A DNA stretch of 64,000 nt from Luteolibacter luteus (GTDB taxonomy: Bacteria > Verrucomicrobiota > Verrucomicrobiia > Verrucomicrobiales > Akkermansiaceae). Of this stretch, positions 51,033 to 59,018 are shown in pieces. The translations under genes were made by a program, and so were the position numbers. The notes below the pieces were generated by a model. It ran no database searches. It had not been told where the DNA came from and saw only the letters and a list, made by a program, of their open reading frames with translations. How positions within the stretch are numbered: position 1 is the stretch's first letter; every line of letters begins with the position of its first letter. The stretch lies in NCBI RefSeq assembly GCF_012913485.1, contig NZ_CP051774.1, positions 2,294,001 through 2,358,000 on the forward strand, given 5' to 3'.

Positions 51033-52034
51033 ATGGATTCCCTCGTGAGATCGCTCGGTGATTTGGTAACCGCAGAGAATACCACCAAGCTGGCCAAGTT
51101 CCTGCACACCGACGCCGCCTCGGTCGGGAAAGCCGCAAAAGTTCTCATCGCCCTGTCCGTCGCCAGCATGGTCCGGAAAGCGGCGACTCCCACAGGTGCC
51201 GCAGCGATGGAATCGCTTCCTCAGGAAGAAGCGCCTGGGATGCTAAAGTCGGTGTTCTCTGCCCTTTGGGGCCAAGCTCCCGATGAGACCCCGGCCGATC
51301 AGAGGAAGACCATTTTCGGCAGCGGAGTGAACTCGATGCTAACCGCGCTAACCCAGAGGCTCGGCTTCAATCTGGCACCCTTGGCGGATTCCCTGACCCC
51401 GCGGATCGGCGAACTCCTCCTGAGGGCCAGCCGCGATCAAGGGTTGGATGCTTCGGGATTCTTCACCATGCTTCAGCAAGGGCAGCAGGAGTTTCAGAAG
51501 GATCCCGCCAATGCCGAAACCATCGCCATCGTTCGGGAAACTCTCGCGATCGGCGACCAGGCCCTGACCCTCCGTGAGCAATTCACCGAAGCCGAACTGG
51601 AGGCCATCCATCTCGCACCCCAGGCCGCCTATTGGCTCGTCGCACAGGCCTCCCTCTCCGGGATCCGCGGCACCATCCGCGAGATGAAGGCCGCCAGCCA
51701 GGTCGGCATCGACCTCATGAAAACCGTCCCGCCCGTCTCCCTCATGGCCCTCGCTTTCGGCGGTGGCAGCGGCCTCAGCGCCGCGGAGGAAGAAGAACTC
51801 CTGGAGGACACCCGCAGCGAGGACGACCTGCTCGACAACATCCGCGCCGCCAGCGCGGTCATCGCCGCCAAGGCCCCGGACGAACTCGAAATTTTCCGCA
51901 CTCTGATCCGCGAGGTCGCCCAAAAGACCGCCGAAGCCGCCAAGGAAGGCGGCTTCCTCGGCATCGGCGGCGTCCTGGTGAGCGAGAAGGAGAGGGCTGC
52001 CATCGCCAAGGTCGAGGCAGCCCTCGCGCCCTGA
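51033..52034 (+). CDS. DUF937-like protein, copy B
   Basis: 333 aa. Collinear with copy A over its whole length: MDSLVRSLGDLVTAENTTKLAKFL, GVNSMLTALTQRLGFNLAPLADSLTPR (A: GVNSMVSALSKKMGFDLAPLAGMLTP), SRDQGLDASGFFTMLQQGQQEF, IREMKAASQVGIDLMKTVPPVSLMALAFGGG, APDELEIFRTLIREVAQKTAEAAKEGGFLGIGG. A tandem duplication is clear; divergence in the middle shows it is not recent. Function unknown. No Shine-Dalgarno before ATG (TTTCCTCCCGAA). Confidence 0.8.
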   Translation: MDSLVRSLGDLVTAENTTKLAKFLHTDAASVGKAAKVLIALSVASMVRKAATPTGAAAMESLPQEEAPGMLKSVFSALWGQAPDETPADQRKTIFGSGVNSMLTALTQRLGFNLAPLADSLTPRIGELLLRASRDQGLDASGFFTMLQQGQQEFQKDPANAETIAIVRETLAIGDQALTLREQFTEAELEAIHLAPQAAYWLVAQASLSGIRGTIREMKAASQVGIDLMKTVPPVSLMALAFGGGSGLSAAEEEELLEDTRSEDDLLDNIRAASAVIAAKAPDELEIFRTLIREVAQKTAEAAKEGGFLGIGGVLVSEKERAAIAKVEAALAP

Positions 52035-52114
52035 ACTGCCTGTCACGGCGTCCCCATCACCCCTCCCTTCGCAACCAAGGACGACGCCTCAGCCTGTACG
52101 CCCCTCAAAGGTAG

Positions 52115-52136
52115 GGACGAGCGCCCTCGCTCGTCC
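52115..52136. repeat. Inverted repeat downstream of DUF937 copy B
   Basis: GGACGAGCG, CCCT, CGCTCGTCC: a 9-base perfect inverted repeat with a 4-base centre, about 80 bases after the stop of copy B. It could form a strong RNA hairpin, but no U-run follows, so it looks more like a REP-type palindrome than a terminator. Confidence 0.5.
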
Positions 52137-52200
52137 GCGAGCGGTCCCCTGCATCTCACCCCTCTTCAAGGCATCGGCCCTTCAACGCATCGCATCTTCA

Positions 52201-52213
52201 GCGCCAAAGGCGC
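52201..52213. repeat. Small palindrome GCGCC-AAA-GGCGC
   Basis: A 5-base perfect inverted repeat around AAA in the repeat-rich gap between the DUF937 pair and the PEP-CTERM gene. Possible hairpin; no function implied. Confidence 0.35.
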
Positions 52214-52420
52214 GTCCTATACCTGCCTAGGCCGCAAGACCCGCAATATCGAGGGTTGAACGCACGACCGATCCGCACGGTTCCCAAGCTCCGATTCAAA
52301 CCCTCGGCGCCCCACCTCCCCGCCCGGCAGAAAGCGGGGACCACAGCACCCGCTTCCGGAGAACCGGCCCTTCCCCTATACATCATCCAAAGCGCCCACA
52401 CGGCGCGAGAGGGGAGACGA

Positions 52421-52452
52421 CCGCCTGTTATTTTCCCTGTTATAACAGGCGG
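52421..52452. repeat. 11-base perfect inverted repeat
   Basis: CCGCCTGTTAT (52421-52431) and ATAACAGGCGG (52442-52452) with a 10-base centre TTTCCCTGTT. The centre repeats part of the arm (CTGTTA appears three times in either sense). It lies in the 763-base gap 52035-52797, which holds no convincing gene. The region is a patchwork of small repeats and may be the landing or scar site of mobile DNA. Confidence 0.55.
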
Positions 52453-52565
52453 AACAGGCGCCAACCCGGCACCCCTTTTCACCGCTCTTCGCGCGTGGAG
52501 ACCACGGAAACCGATCCCCCTTCAGCCCCCTTACACCCACCCTCCCCTAAAACCACTTCCATGAA

Positions 52566-52601
52566 AATCCGTGGAATCCTTCAAATCCGTTCAATCCGTC
52601 C
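52566..52601. repeat. 9-base tandem repeat, four units
   Basis: Units on the + strand: AATCCGTGG, AATCCTTCA, AATCCGTTC, AATCCGTCC. Four steps of nine bases, consensus AATCCGTNN. It is a third kind of short-period array in the window, different from the two 7-base families. Confidence 0.7.
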
Positions 52602-52797
52602 CCATCTGCCCGAAGCCTCAAAAAACGGCCACTTCACCCGGAATCCCACACAGTCAGGACTCTCCAGCCACAACCCGAACTCCCTATCCCAACCCCTTCC
52701 ACAAAACAAAGCGTCCGCAGGAGCACTAGGCCCATGCGGACGATTTTGGAAACCGGATCAATCGGGGCGGAAGCAGGCCTCCACCTTTCCGATGAGC

Positions 52798-53670
52798 TTA
52801 CGCGCGGCGGCGGCGCAGGCAGGCCAGCAGGACGCTCGAGGCACCGAGGAAGAAGGCGGAAGGCTCCGGAACCGCCGGGACGGGGGTGCCATGGGCCGAA
52901 ACCGTCGGAGAGAAGCCGCCCAGGTCGCTCCAGCTCGTCGGCGAATTCACTCCGCCATTCACGCCGCCAAGGTCTTGGTTCAGGCTGTTCATCTGGGTGG
53001 AGGTGGCCACGACGTAGCGGAGTCCGCTCTGGTCGGTGATGCTGATGCCCTTCGTGCCGAGGAAGTTCACCAAGTCACGGAAGTTCACCATGAAGCTGAG
53101 GTAGTAGTCCGGATCGCCCGTGGTGCTCGTCGTCGCGTCGTTCGTGGTTCCACCGTCGGTGGTGTAGTCGACCGGACGGTAGTTATAATTCGACGAATCG
53201 ATCGAGTAGCTCTTGTAGGCAGTGCTGGCGACCGACGTGGTGGCCGGCGAGGTATTCAGGTCCGTGCCCGGGGCATAGATGCCAAGCGTGCTCGAGCTGC
53301 CCTGCATCCCGAGGCCGATGAAGGCATCAAGCACAGCATCGTTGTTCGCATCGATGCCCACCCAGGCAACTCGATCGAAGGCGATGTTGTTCTTGTTGCC
53401 GCCGGCCGCGTCAAGGCGCAGGCGGAAGCCGAGGGTGCCGTCGGTATTGCTGGCGGAACCGTTGTCGTTGAAGGTGGTGAAGAAACCACCATTGGTGCCG
53501 CTGCCAACAATGTCACCGGCCGGTTGGCCAGTCTGTTGGTCCGCGAGGTAATCGTAGTTGCCGGAAAGTACCGTCCAGGAGCTGCTGGGAGCAGAAACGG
53601 TAGCGGCAGACACAGTAAGGGTAAGGCATGCAGTCGCGCATACGGCGACCAGCCAGGCTGGGGCGTTCAT
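52798..53670 (-). CDS. PEP-CTERM surface protein
   Basis: 290 aa exported protein. Signal peptide LVAVCATACLTLTVSAA; body rich in S, T, N, D and G with repeated short beta-like strands (AFDRVAWVGIDANNDAVLDAFIGLG), suggesting a beta-sandwich. The C-terminus is a clear PEP-CTERM sorting signal: VPEPSAFFLGASSVLLACLRRRRA (P-E-P, hydrophobic helix, basic end). An exosortase would cut and anchor it at the surface; none is in the window. Upstream minus-strand DNA carries ATACGTGATGAC (53786-53797), shared with the Verru_Chthon-like gene. Confidence 0.88.
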   Translation of the reverse strand: MNAPAWLVAVCATACLTLTVSAATVSAPSSSWTVLSGNYDYLADQQTGQPAGDIVGSGTNGGFFTTFNDNGSASNTDGTLGFRLRLDAAGGNKNNIAFDRVAWVGIDANNDAVLDAFIGLGMQGSSSTLGIYAPGTDLNTSPATTSVASTAYKSYSIDSSNYNYRPVDYTTDGGTTNDATTSTTGDPDYYLSFMVNFRDLVNFLGTKGISITDQSGLRYVVATSTQMNSLNQDLGGVNGGVNSPTSWSDLGGFSPTVSAHGTPVPAVPEPSAFFLGASSVLLACLRRRRA

Positions 53671-53785
53671 GTGGGGCGGAGCAGGGTGAGATTACCGGCG
53701 GTGAGAAGAGTCGCCGGGCGGGGTGGGCAGGCGCAGAGTGACTGCCGAATTTGGCAAAGACAAGCTTATTTAAGGTCCCTGAGAT

Positions 53786-53800
53786 ATACGTGATGACGTA
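53786..53800 (-). promoter_or_regulatory. TACGT palindrome, possible operator 1
   Basis: TACGT-GATG-ACGTA (53787-53800) lies about 116 bases upstream of the PEP-CTERM start. The 12-mer ATACGTGATGAC that overlaps it recurs with one change (ATACGTAATGAC, 62762-62773) about 102 bases upstream of the Verru_Chthon-A-like gene in the same orientation. Possibly a shared regulator site. Confidence 0.35.
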
Positions 53801-53889
53801 GGGGAAAGCCTGCAAACCTTGTAATACAGGGCTCATTCCGGGTATTGACCGGGTACCCGAGGGGCAGAAGATATATCAATTTGCAATAT

Positions 53890-53932
53890 ACTGTCTTAGG
53901 AAATACACGTAGAAATCACTACGTGAGACAGT
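53890..53932. repeat. Nested inverted repeats in the PEP-CTERM/Hsp70 gap
   Basis: CACGTAG-AAATCA-CTACGTG (53906-53925) is a 7-base perfect inverted repeat. ACTGTCT (53890-53896) and AGACAGT (53926-53932) form a second pair around it, off-centre. The gap 53671-54045 is much AT-richer than neighbours, and a further small repeat TGACA-GAAAG-TGTCA lies at 53961-53975. Probably divergent promoter/operator DNA for the PEP-CTERM gene and the Hsp70 gene; no gene seen in it. Confidence 0.4.
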
Positions 53933-54045
53933 GACGAAAAGGGAAAATCTTCATTTTACATGACAGAAAGTGTCAATTTTAGCTTATCGCCATTCTGCCA
54001 AGCAGAAGCTTGGCGAGGCCGGAGCCCCTGAGCAGGCTTAGCGGT

Positions 54046-55836
54046 GTGAGCGGCGAGCTGATTCTGGGGATTGATTTGGGGACCACGAACTCCGCGGTCG
54101 GGGCGGTGGAATCGGGCTTTCCCATCTTGCTGGCCGATGCCGAGGGCAAGCGGATCACTCCAAGCGCGGTGTGGTTCGGCCCGGAGGGCATCGAGGTCGG
54201 CCGGAAGGCGCTGCGCCGGCGCAGTGCCGATCCCAGCCGCGTGATCACCAGCGTGAAGCGCCTGATGGGCCGCCGCCATGGCGAGGAGCAAGGGTTCTGC
54301 GTCCCGATGGAACGCGGTGCCGATGGCGGCGTGAGGGTGCTGGGCCGCAGCCCGGAAGAGGTAAGCGCGGAGATCCTGAAGGAGCTGAAGAGGATCGCCG
54401 AGATGCGCTTGGAGCGTGAGGCCGGCAAGGCCGTGATCACGGTGCCCGCCTACTTCAACGACGCCCAGCGCGCGGCCACCAAGCGCGCCGGCGAGCTGGC
54501 AGGCCTGGAGGTGGTGCGCATCCTCAGCGAGCCGACCGCCGCCGCGCTGGCCTACGGCCTCGACAAGCTGGGCGAGCGCAGCCGCGTGGCGGTGTACGAT
54601 CTCGGCGGCGGGACCTTCGATCTCTCCGTGCTGGAGATGCAGGATGGCGTTTTCCAAGTCCTCTCGACGCGGGGCGACACCCATCTCGGCGGCGATGACA
54701 TCGACTTGGAGTTGGCGCGGCTGGCAGCGAGGTCCGCGGAGCTGGACTTCGATGCGCTGGACGCCGCGGCACGCATCCGCCTGATCGAGGAAGCGGAGCG
54801 GGTGAAGATCGCCCTTTCCGAGTCGGAGAGCGTGGAGTTTCTCGCGCCCTTCTACGATGGCTCCCGTAGCTTGAATCTCACGATCGGACGCGGGGCCCTC
54901 GACGCGCTTTTGCAGCCGCTGGTTTCGCGGACGATCCTCTGCTGTCGTCAGGCGCTCGCCGATGCCAATTTGAAGCCTGAAGAGCTGAATGCCGTCGTCC
55001 TCGTCGGCGGCAGCACCCGCATCCCCGCGGTGCGCAAGGCGGTGGCGGAATTTTTCGGCCAAGAGCCCGACCTTTCCCAGCACCCCGACGAAGCCGTGGC
55101 CCTCGGTGCCACGATCCAGGCCGGCGTGCTCGGCGGCACCCTGCGCAAGATGGTGCTGCTCGACGTGACACCGCTGAGCCTTGGCATTGAGACTTTCGGC
55201 GGCCTGATGAATGTCCTGATCCCGCGCAATACCACCATCCCCTGCAAGGCGGGCGAGATGTTCACGAATGCCGCCGCCGGCCAGCAGTCGATGCGCGTCC
55301 GCGTGCTCCAAGGCGAACGGGAGATGGCCCGGGACAACTGGGAACTTGGCAACTTCGAAGTCCCCTTCGAGCCTGCCCCCAAGGGCCAGGCCCGCGTCGG
55401 CGTACAGTTTCGCATCGATGAAAACGGCATCCTCGAAGTCCTCGCCCGCGATGTAACGACCGGCATCGATACCGTCGTCGAGATCCGCAACGCGGCCGTG
55501 GATGTGGACGACGAAGCCGTGGAAAAGATGGTCGGCGAATCCGTCGAGCACGCCTTCGAAGACATGGCCGAACGGATCTTCACCGAGGCAAAGATGAAGG
55601 CAGAGGAGCTGCTTCCCGCCGTCGATCAAGCACTCGCCGCTGCGGGCAATCTCGTTTCACCGGAGAGCAGGAAAGAGATCGAGGAAGCCGCCGCGGGAGT
55701 AAGAACGGCCCTCGCGGAAGGCCTGCCGAATCCACTCAAGGCAGCCGTACAAAGACTGGATGCTGCGACCGAGGCACTGGCTGCAGCCTTGGTGGAACGG
55801 GCCATGGAAGAAGCCATGGAGCGGCGGCTGGGATGA
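54046..55836 (+). CDS. Hsp70-family chaperone (DnaK/HscA-like)
   Basis: 596 aa from GTG 54046 ([19 protein letters not shown]); TTG 54010 is an alternative. ATPase domain: GIDLGTTNS (phosphate 1), [28 protein letters not shown] (phosphate 2), [15 protein letters not shown] (adenosine). Substrate domain: [34 protein letters not shown] and [19 protein letters not shown]. The C-terminal lid is shorter than in DnaK (about 610-640 aa) and ends EEAMERRLG, without EEVD or a disordered tail. A short-lid HscA-like or accessory Hsp70; no J-domain gene is adjacent. Confidence 0.9.
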   Translation: MSGELILGIDLGTTNSAVGAVESGFPILLADAEGKRITPSAVWFGPEGIEVGRKALRRRSADPSRVITSVKRLMGRRHGEEQGFCVPMERGADGGVRVLGRSPEEVSAEILKELKRIAEMRLEREAGKAVITVPAYFNDAQRAATKRAGELAGLEVVRILSEPTAAALAYGLDKLGERSRVAVYDLGGGTFDLSVLEMQDGVFQVLSTRGDTHLGGDDIDLELARLAARSAELDFDALDAAARIRLIEEAERVKIALSESESVEFLAPFYDGSRSLNLTIGRGALDALLQPLVSRTILCCRQALADANLKPEELNAVVLVGGSTRIPAVRKAVAEFFGQEPDLSQHPDEAVALGATIQAGVLGGTLRKMVLLDVTPLSLGIETFGGLMNVLIPRNTTIPCKAGEMFTNAAAGQQSMRVRVLQGEREMARDNWELGNFEVPFEPAPKGQARVGVQFRIDENGILEVLARDVTTGIDTVVEIRNAAVDVDDEAVEKMVGESVEHAFEDMAERIFTEAKMKAEELLPAVDQALAAAGNLVSPESRKEIEEAAAGVRTALAEGLPNPLKAAVQRLDAATEALAAALVERAMEEAMERRLG

Positions 55837-55889
55837 GCAAACCGGAAGGCCAGGGCAAAGACGGACTTCTTAACACTCCCAAAGGGAGG

Positions 55890-55964
55890 TGGTACACGAG
55901 GACGGGATTGAACCGCCGACCAACCCGGTGTAAGCGGGCCGCTCTACCGCTGAGCTACTCGTGC
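55890..55964 (-). tRNA. tRNA-Val (UAC)
   Basis: 75-base cloverleaf with encoded CCA. Acceptor GCACGAG/CTCGTGT (G1-U72 wobble), D-arm GCTC/GAGC, anticodon stem GCCCG/CGGGT around loop CTTACAC (anticodon TAC), T-arm GGCGG-TTCAATC-CCGTC. It shares the stretch TTGGTCGGCGGTTCAA-like (GGTCGGCGGTTCAA) with the CAU tRNA at 30230-30304. Transcribed toward the Hsp70 gene; a 5-base hairpin CTCCC-AAA-GGGAG follows its 3' end. Confidence 0.95.
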
Positions 55965-56084
55965 ATTCGCCGTGCGACGGGGGAACTCATTGCCGAAGAC
56001 CGCGGCGGGTGCAAGCGCGGAAAAGCATGCAACCGCTGAGGGCTTGCGGCGTGGGAGATCCGGTGGTTTTCTCCCCGCCCGAAC

Positions 56085-56549
56085 ATGCATCTGCGTTTCA
56101 CGGAAGAAGAACTCGGCACGCTCGTCGAAATGGTCAGCCTGGCAGCCGAGGTGGCGTCGTGGAACGAACGCCCCGGCTCCGAAGAGGGCGTGGGGGCCTA
56201 CGAGGCTCTGGAGGAAAAGGTGCTGGAGAAGGCCAAGCATGCGGGACACGGCACCCACATCAGCTTCGACGAGGAGAAGCAGCGCCACCACCTCACGCCG
56301 GAATATCAGGACGGCTCCTTTTACCAGCAGTGCTATGACGAGTTCCGGAATGAAGTCTTCTGGGAAGAACTTGTGATCCGTCTGGCTGATCGCGACTTGG
56401 CAAAGGCGATCGGAATGCAGGCATGGCAAAACCTCACCGAAGAGCAGCGCCGCTCCCGCACCCAGGATCTGGAAAAGCGCTACTGGGAGGAGTTCTCAAA
56501 AAACGGGATCGAACGCGTGGCCGTGATCTTCCCTCCGGGCGAAGGCTGA
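56085..56549 (+). CDS. Hypothetical soluble protein before the membrane-protein cluster
   Basis: 154 aa, acidic, mostly helical by appearance. It has MHLRFTEEELGTLVEMVSLA at the start and the segments FDEEKQRHHLTPEYQDGSFYQQCYDEF, EELVIRLADRDLAKAIG and QDLEKRYWEEF. Not recognized. It is followed after 14 bases by the first of three small membrane-protein genes on the same strand, so a common transcript is likely. No signal peptide. No function can be assigned. Confidence 0.7.
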   Translation: MHLRFTEEELGTLVEMVSLAAEVASWNERPGSEEGVGAYEALEEKVLEKAKHAGHGTHISFDEEKQRHHLTPEYQDGSFYQQCYDEFRNEVFWEELVIRLADRDLAKAIGMQAWQNLTEEQRRSRTQDLEKRYWEEFSKNGIERVAVIFPPGEG

Positions 56550-56563
56550 GATAGAAGCCAGCC

Positions 56564-57052
56564 ATGGATCCCGCCGACATCTTTGGAGAGACGATTTGGC
56601 ATTGGATCAGGCGCGTTCTGATTTTCGTTTCCGGACTCGTACTCGGCGGCAGCTTGGGGGAAATGATCCATGCCGCTTCAGGCAGCTCTTTTTCCCCTGA
56701 TGATGTGCTGGATGGCCTGCTTGAGGGACCAGAGTGGATCCTCGGGTCGCTGCTGTCGTCGATCGGACCGCTGGTGATCGGTTTGCTTTGCGTCTTCGTG
56801 ATCTCGTCGTGGTCAGGTTATTGGTGGTGGTTCGCTACCGTGGCCCTGGTTTCTGCCCACGTGATTTTCGACGAAGAGGAAATCCTCGCATGGGGGATCT
56901 GGGTTCTGCTCCTCGCGATGCTGGCGGCAGGCATCCGCACCTGGCAGATGTGGAAGAGGAACAAATGGGCACAAGAACTGGCCGTCCTCCAGTCGGAGAA
57001 CTCCGTGATGCTGGCCGAACTGGTGTCCGCTGAAGCGGATGACGACGACTGA
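56564..57052 (+). CDS. Small membrane protein, cluster member 1
   Basis: 162 aa with four predicted membrane segments (VLIFVSGLVLGGSLGEMI; LGSLLSSIGPLVIGLLCVFVI; WWWFATVALVSAHVIF; WVLLLAMLAAGI) and a cytoplasmic helical tail: RTWQMWKRNKWAQELAVLQSENSVMLAEL, ending in a run of Asp. The W...EL..L..ENSV tail recurs in member 3. It is the most divergent of the three tandem copies. Not recognized as a known family. Confidence 0.65.
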   Translation: MDPADIFGETIWHWIRRVLIFVSGLVLGGSLGEMIHAASGSSFSPDDVLDGLLEGPEWILGSLLSSIGPLVIGLLCVFVISSWSGYWWWFATVALVSAHVIFDEEEILAWGIWVLLLAMLAAGIRTWQMWKRNKWAQELAVLQSENSVMLAELVSAEADDDD

Positions 57053-57116
57053 TCCCCTCGCACCGCCCCGCTACGATCTTGCTTTATCCCGCAGCAACTG
57101 CGAAGTTATCCCAATC

Positions 57117-57668
57117 ATGAAATCCGGGATCATCGATATCTTCGCGGAGAGCTTCGGCTGGGTGCTCGGAAAGACCGCCCTCTTTGCGATCGCCGTATTC
57201 CTCGGTGTGGGAATTGGCGGTCTGGCGCTGATGGCCGGAACTTCTGCAGGCGCCGGGGAATTCCGCTTCGACAGCGGGGATCTTCCTATCCACCAGCATC
57301 TCTCGGTGGTAACCGCTATCTTGCCCCAAGTGCTGGTCATTTTTTGGGCCGGGATCATTTTTGTGAAGTCGGAACAAGCCTCCGCCTACCACTGGGTGAC
57401 CGTGATCGGCCTGGAAGCCTTGGCCATGACCGGAAGTTTTTCGCGGGCGCTCCCCGAAGGCTGGCTGTCCCAGATGACCGCATGGACGGTAGCGATCAGC
57501 GGAATCGCGGCGGTCGCATATCTCGTGAAAATTTTGGAGCGCCGGAAACTGAAGCGCGGCCTCGATCATCTCCAGCGGCTGCAGATGGCCAATGCGATCC
57601 GGCGCGAGGAGCTAAGGCACAAGTATGGCACGCATAGCGCCAGCGCCCATGACCTGGGGATTCTCTAG
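57117..57668 (+). CDS. Small membrane protein, cluster member 2
   Basis: 183 aa from ATG 57117. Four membrane segments: ALFAIAVFLGVGIGGLALMA, LPQVLVIFWAGIIFV, VTVIGLEALAMTGSF, AWTVAISGIAAVAYLV. A conserved block VIGLEAL, DGW/EGWLS, AW lines up with member 3 (VVGLEAVL, DGWLSLSVAW). The cytoplasmic tail is a coiled-coil-like helix ending ANAIRREELRHKYGTHSASAHDLGIL. The string YGTHS/FGTHS near the end is shared with member 3. Unknown function; the repeated tail suggests a common partner. Confidence 0.7.
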   Translation: MKSGIIDIFAESFGWVLGKTALFAIAVFLGVGIGGLALMAGTSAGAGEFRFDSGDLPIHQHLSVVTAILPQVLVIFWAGIIFVKSEQASAYHWVTVIGLEALAMTGSFSRALPEGWLSQMTAWTVAISGIAAVAYLVKILERRKLKRGLDHLQRLQMANAIRREELRHKYGTHSASAHDLGIL

Positions 57669-57694
57669 GCCGCGGTCTTCCGTACTCCCTCCCT

Positions 57695-58249
57695 ATGAAA
57701 ATTGATTTCGCCGATGTGTTCGCGAGCGGGATCGGCTTCATCTTCAAGCAGATCTTCCTGCTGCTCGTGGCGATCTGGGCAGGCTGCACCGCGGGCGCGA
57801 TTTCCTTGATCGCGGCGGAAGTGGTGGCTTCCGGGAAGCTCAACATCGATAGCTTGGCGGCCATCGTCACAAGCCCGATGCTGCTGCTCTCCATTTGGAT
57901 TATCCCGAATATACTTCTACTCGGAGTCGCGGCGTTCCTGTTTTTCCACACCGAGTCCCCTCTCTATGTGAACTGGGGAGTGGTGGTCGGACTTGAGGCG
58001 GTGCTCGTCATCGCAGGAAATCTCGGCAGAGTCGCGGATGGCTGGCTCTCGTTGAGCGTGGCTTGGATCGCATGCGTGATCCTCCTCGGAATGGTGGGCA
58101 CCGGACTCTGGTTCCTGCGGCAGTGGCACATCAATCGTTGGGCGAACGAACTGACGATGTTAAAGGCGGAGAATTCCGTGCGGAGGACCCAGTTGAAGGA
58201 GACCTTCGGAACGCACAGCGTCGGGAACGACGAGTGGAGCTTGGATTGA
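57695..58249 (+). CDS. Small membrane protein, cluster member 3
   Basis: 184 aa, paralogue of member 2: FKQIFLLLVAIWAGCTAGAISLIA, MLLLSIWIIPNILLLGVAAFLFF, VVVGLEAVLVIAGNL, then DGWLSLSVAWIACVILLGMVGTGLWFL. The tail is NRWANELTMLKAENSVRRTQLKETFGTHSVGNDEW. It links members 1 and 2: tail ENSV as in member 1, R-R-x-x-L and GTHS as in member 2. It converges with the next minus-strand gene, with 5 bases between. Unknown function. Confidence 0.7.
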   Translation: MKIDFADVFASGIGFIFKQIFLLLVAIWAGCTAGAISLIAAEVVASGKLNIDSLAAIVTSPMLLLSIWIIPNILLLGVAAFLFFHTESPLYVNWGVVVGLEAVLVIAGNLGRVADGWLSLSVAWIACVILLGMVGTGLWFLRQWHINRWANELTMLKAENSVRRTQLKETFGTHSVGNDEWSLD

Positions 58250-58254
58250 GCGTC

Positions 58255-59001
58255 CTAGCGCTTCGCAGGATCGACGGGCTCGCGCTGGACGATGGCCTTG
58301 AGCGCGCGACGCGGATCAACCCCGTCAGCCTTGTAGACAGCCACGAGGGTGCGCTCGCCAGCGTTCTGAAAAACGCTTCCGGAATGAATTCGACGAAGAT
58401 TTCCCGAAGCATCGACGGCACCGACTTGAATCGTGGCGTCCTTCCCGGTCGGGATGGCCTTTTGCCAAGTCTTCCCCACCGGAAGCTGGATTTTGTCTCC
58501 CTCGAAGATTATCGCGAGGGTGACCGGTGAAATATTGACGACGCGGACCGTACCTTCTGGCGCGACTTCGGCGCTATCCGGCAAGACAAGCGCACGCGGG
58601 GCATCCCAGCTTTTCTTGTCCGGGTCTCTCCACAGGAGGACCAGGAAGTCACCCTTCTCCGGCTTCTCGACGTTGAGCCAGGCAGCGGTCTTCTCCCCCT
58701 CCCCCTTGCGGCGCAGGGACAGCACCCCAACTCCCGGCGCGACCTTCAAGGGGGCGCTCACGCGCCCCAAAGACAGCGGGGATTCATCGTTCCCGGTCGT
58801 GTTCGCGCCAAAGACAACTTCACGCGGCGGGATACTTCCAGCTGGCGGCTCCTGTTCGTAAGCCACGCCATCGCGGATCTCCTGACGATAGGGAGGACTG
58901 TCACCCAAGGGCAGGAAACGCATGGTCCGCGGACCGGCCTGCGCAAAGAGGGAACCCGAAAGCGACAAGAAGCTGCAGAGACGGAGAAGCGTGGAAAAGC
59001 G
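58255..59001 (-). CDS. Secreted hypothetical protein next to the Verru_Chthon-A-like gene
   Basis: 248 aa from ATG 59001 with a signal peptide (LLRLCSFLSLSGSLFAQAG). The body reads RFLPLGDSPPYRQEIRDGVAYEQEPPAGSIPPREVVFG with later FLVLLWRDPDKKSWDAPRALVLPDSA and VRVVNISPVTLAIIFEGDKIQLPVGKTW. It has a beta-rich look with repeated short hydrophobic strands. It follows the large gene after 17 bases, so they are probably co-transcribed. I do not recognize its family; an envelope or assembly role is inferred from context. Confidence 0.75.
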   Translation of the reverse strand, partial: RFSTLLRLCSFLSLSGSLFAQAGPRTMRFLPLGDSPPYRQEIRDGVAYEQEPPAGSIPPREVVFGANTTGNDESPLSLGRVSAPLKVAPGVGVLSLRRKGEGEKTAAWLNVEKPEKGDFLVLLWRDPDKKSWDAPRALVLPDSAEVAPEGTVRVVNISPVTLAIIFEGDKIQLPVGKTWQKAIPTGKDATIQVGAVDASGNLRRIHSGSVFQNAGERTLVAVYKADGVDPRRALKAIVQREPVDPAKR

Positions 59002-59018
59002 CATGGAAAAATCGCGTT

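Noticed and set aside
52495-53793. A 432-codon + strand open frame over the PEP-CTERM gene
   Set aside because: Antisense to a protein with signal peptide and PEP-CTERM tail, and its first part reads through the repeat-rich gap.
55876-55888. CTCCC-AAA-GGGAG as terminator of tRNA-Val
   Set aside because: Position is right but the stem is 5 bases and no clear U-run follows; too weak to list as a terminator.
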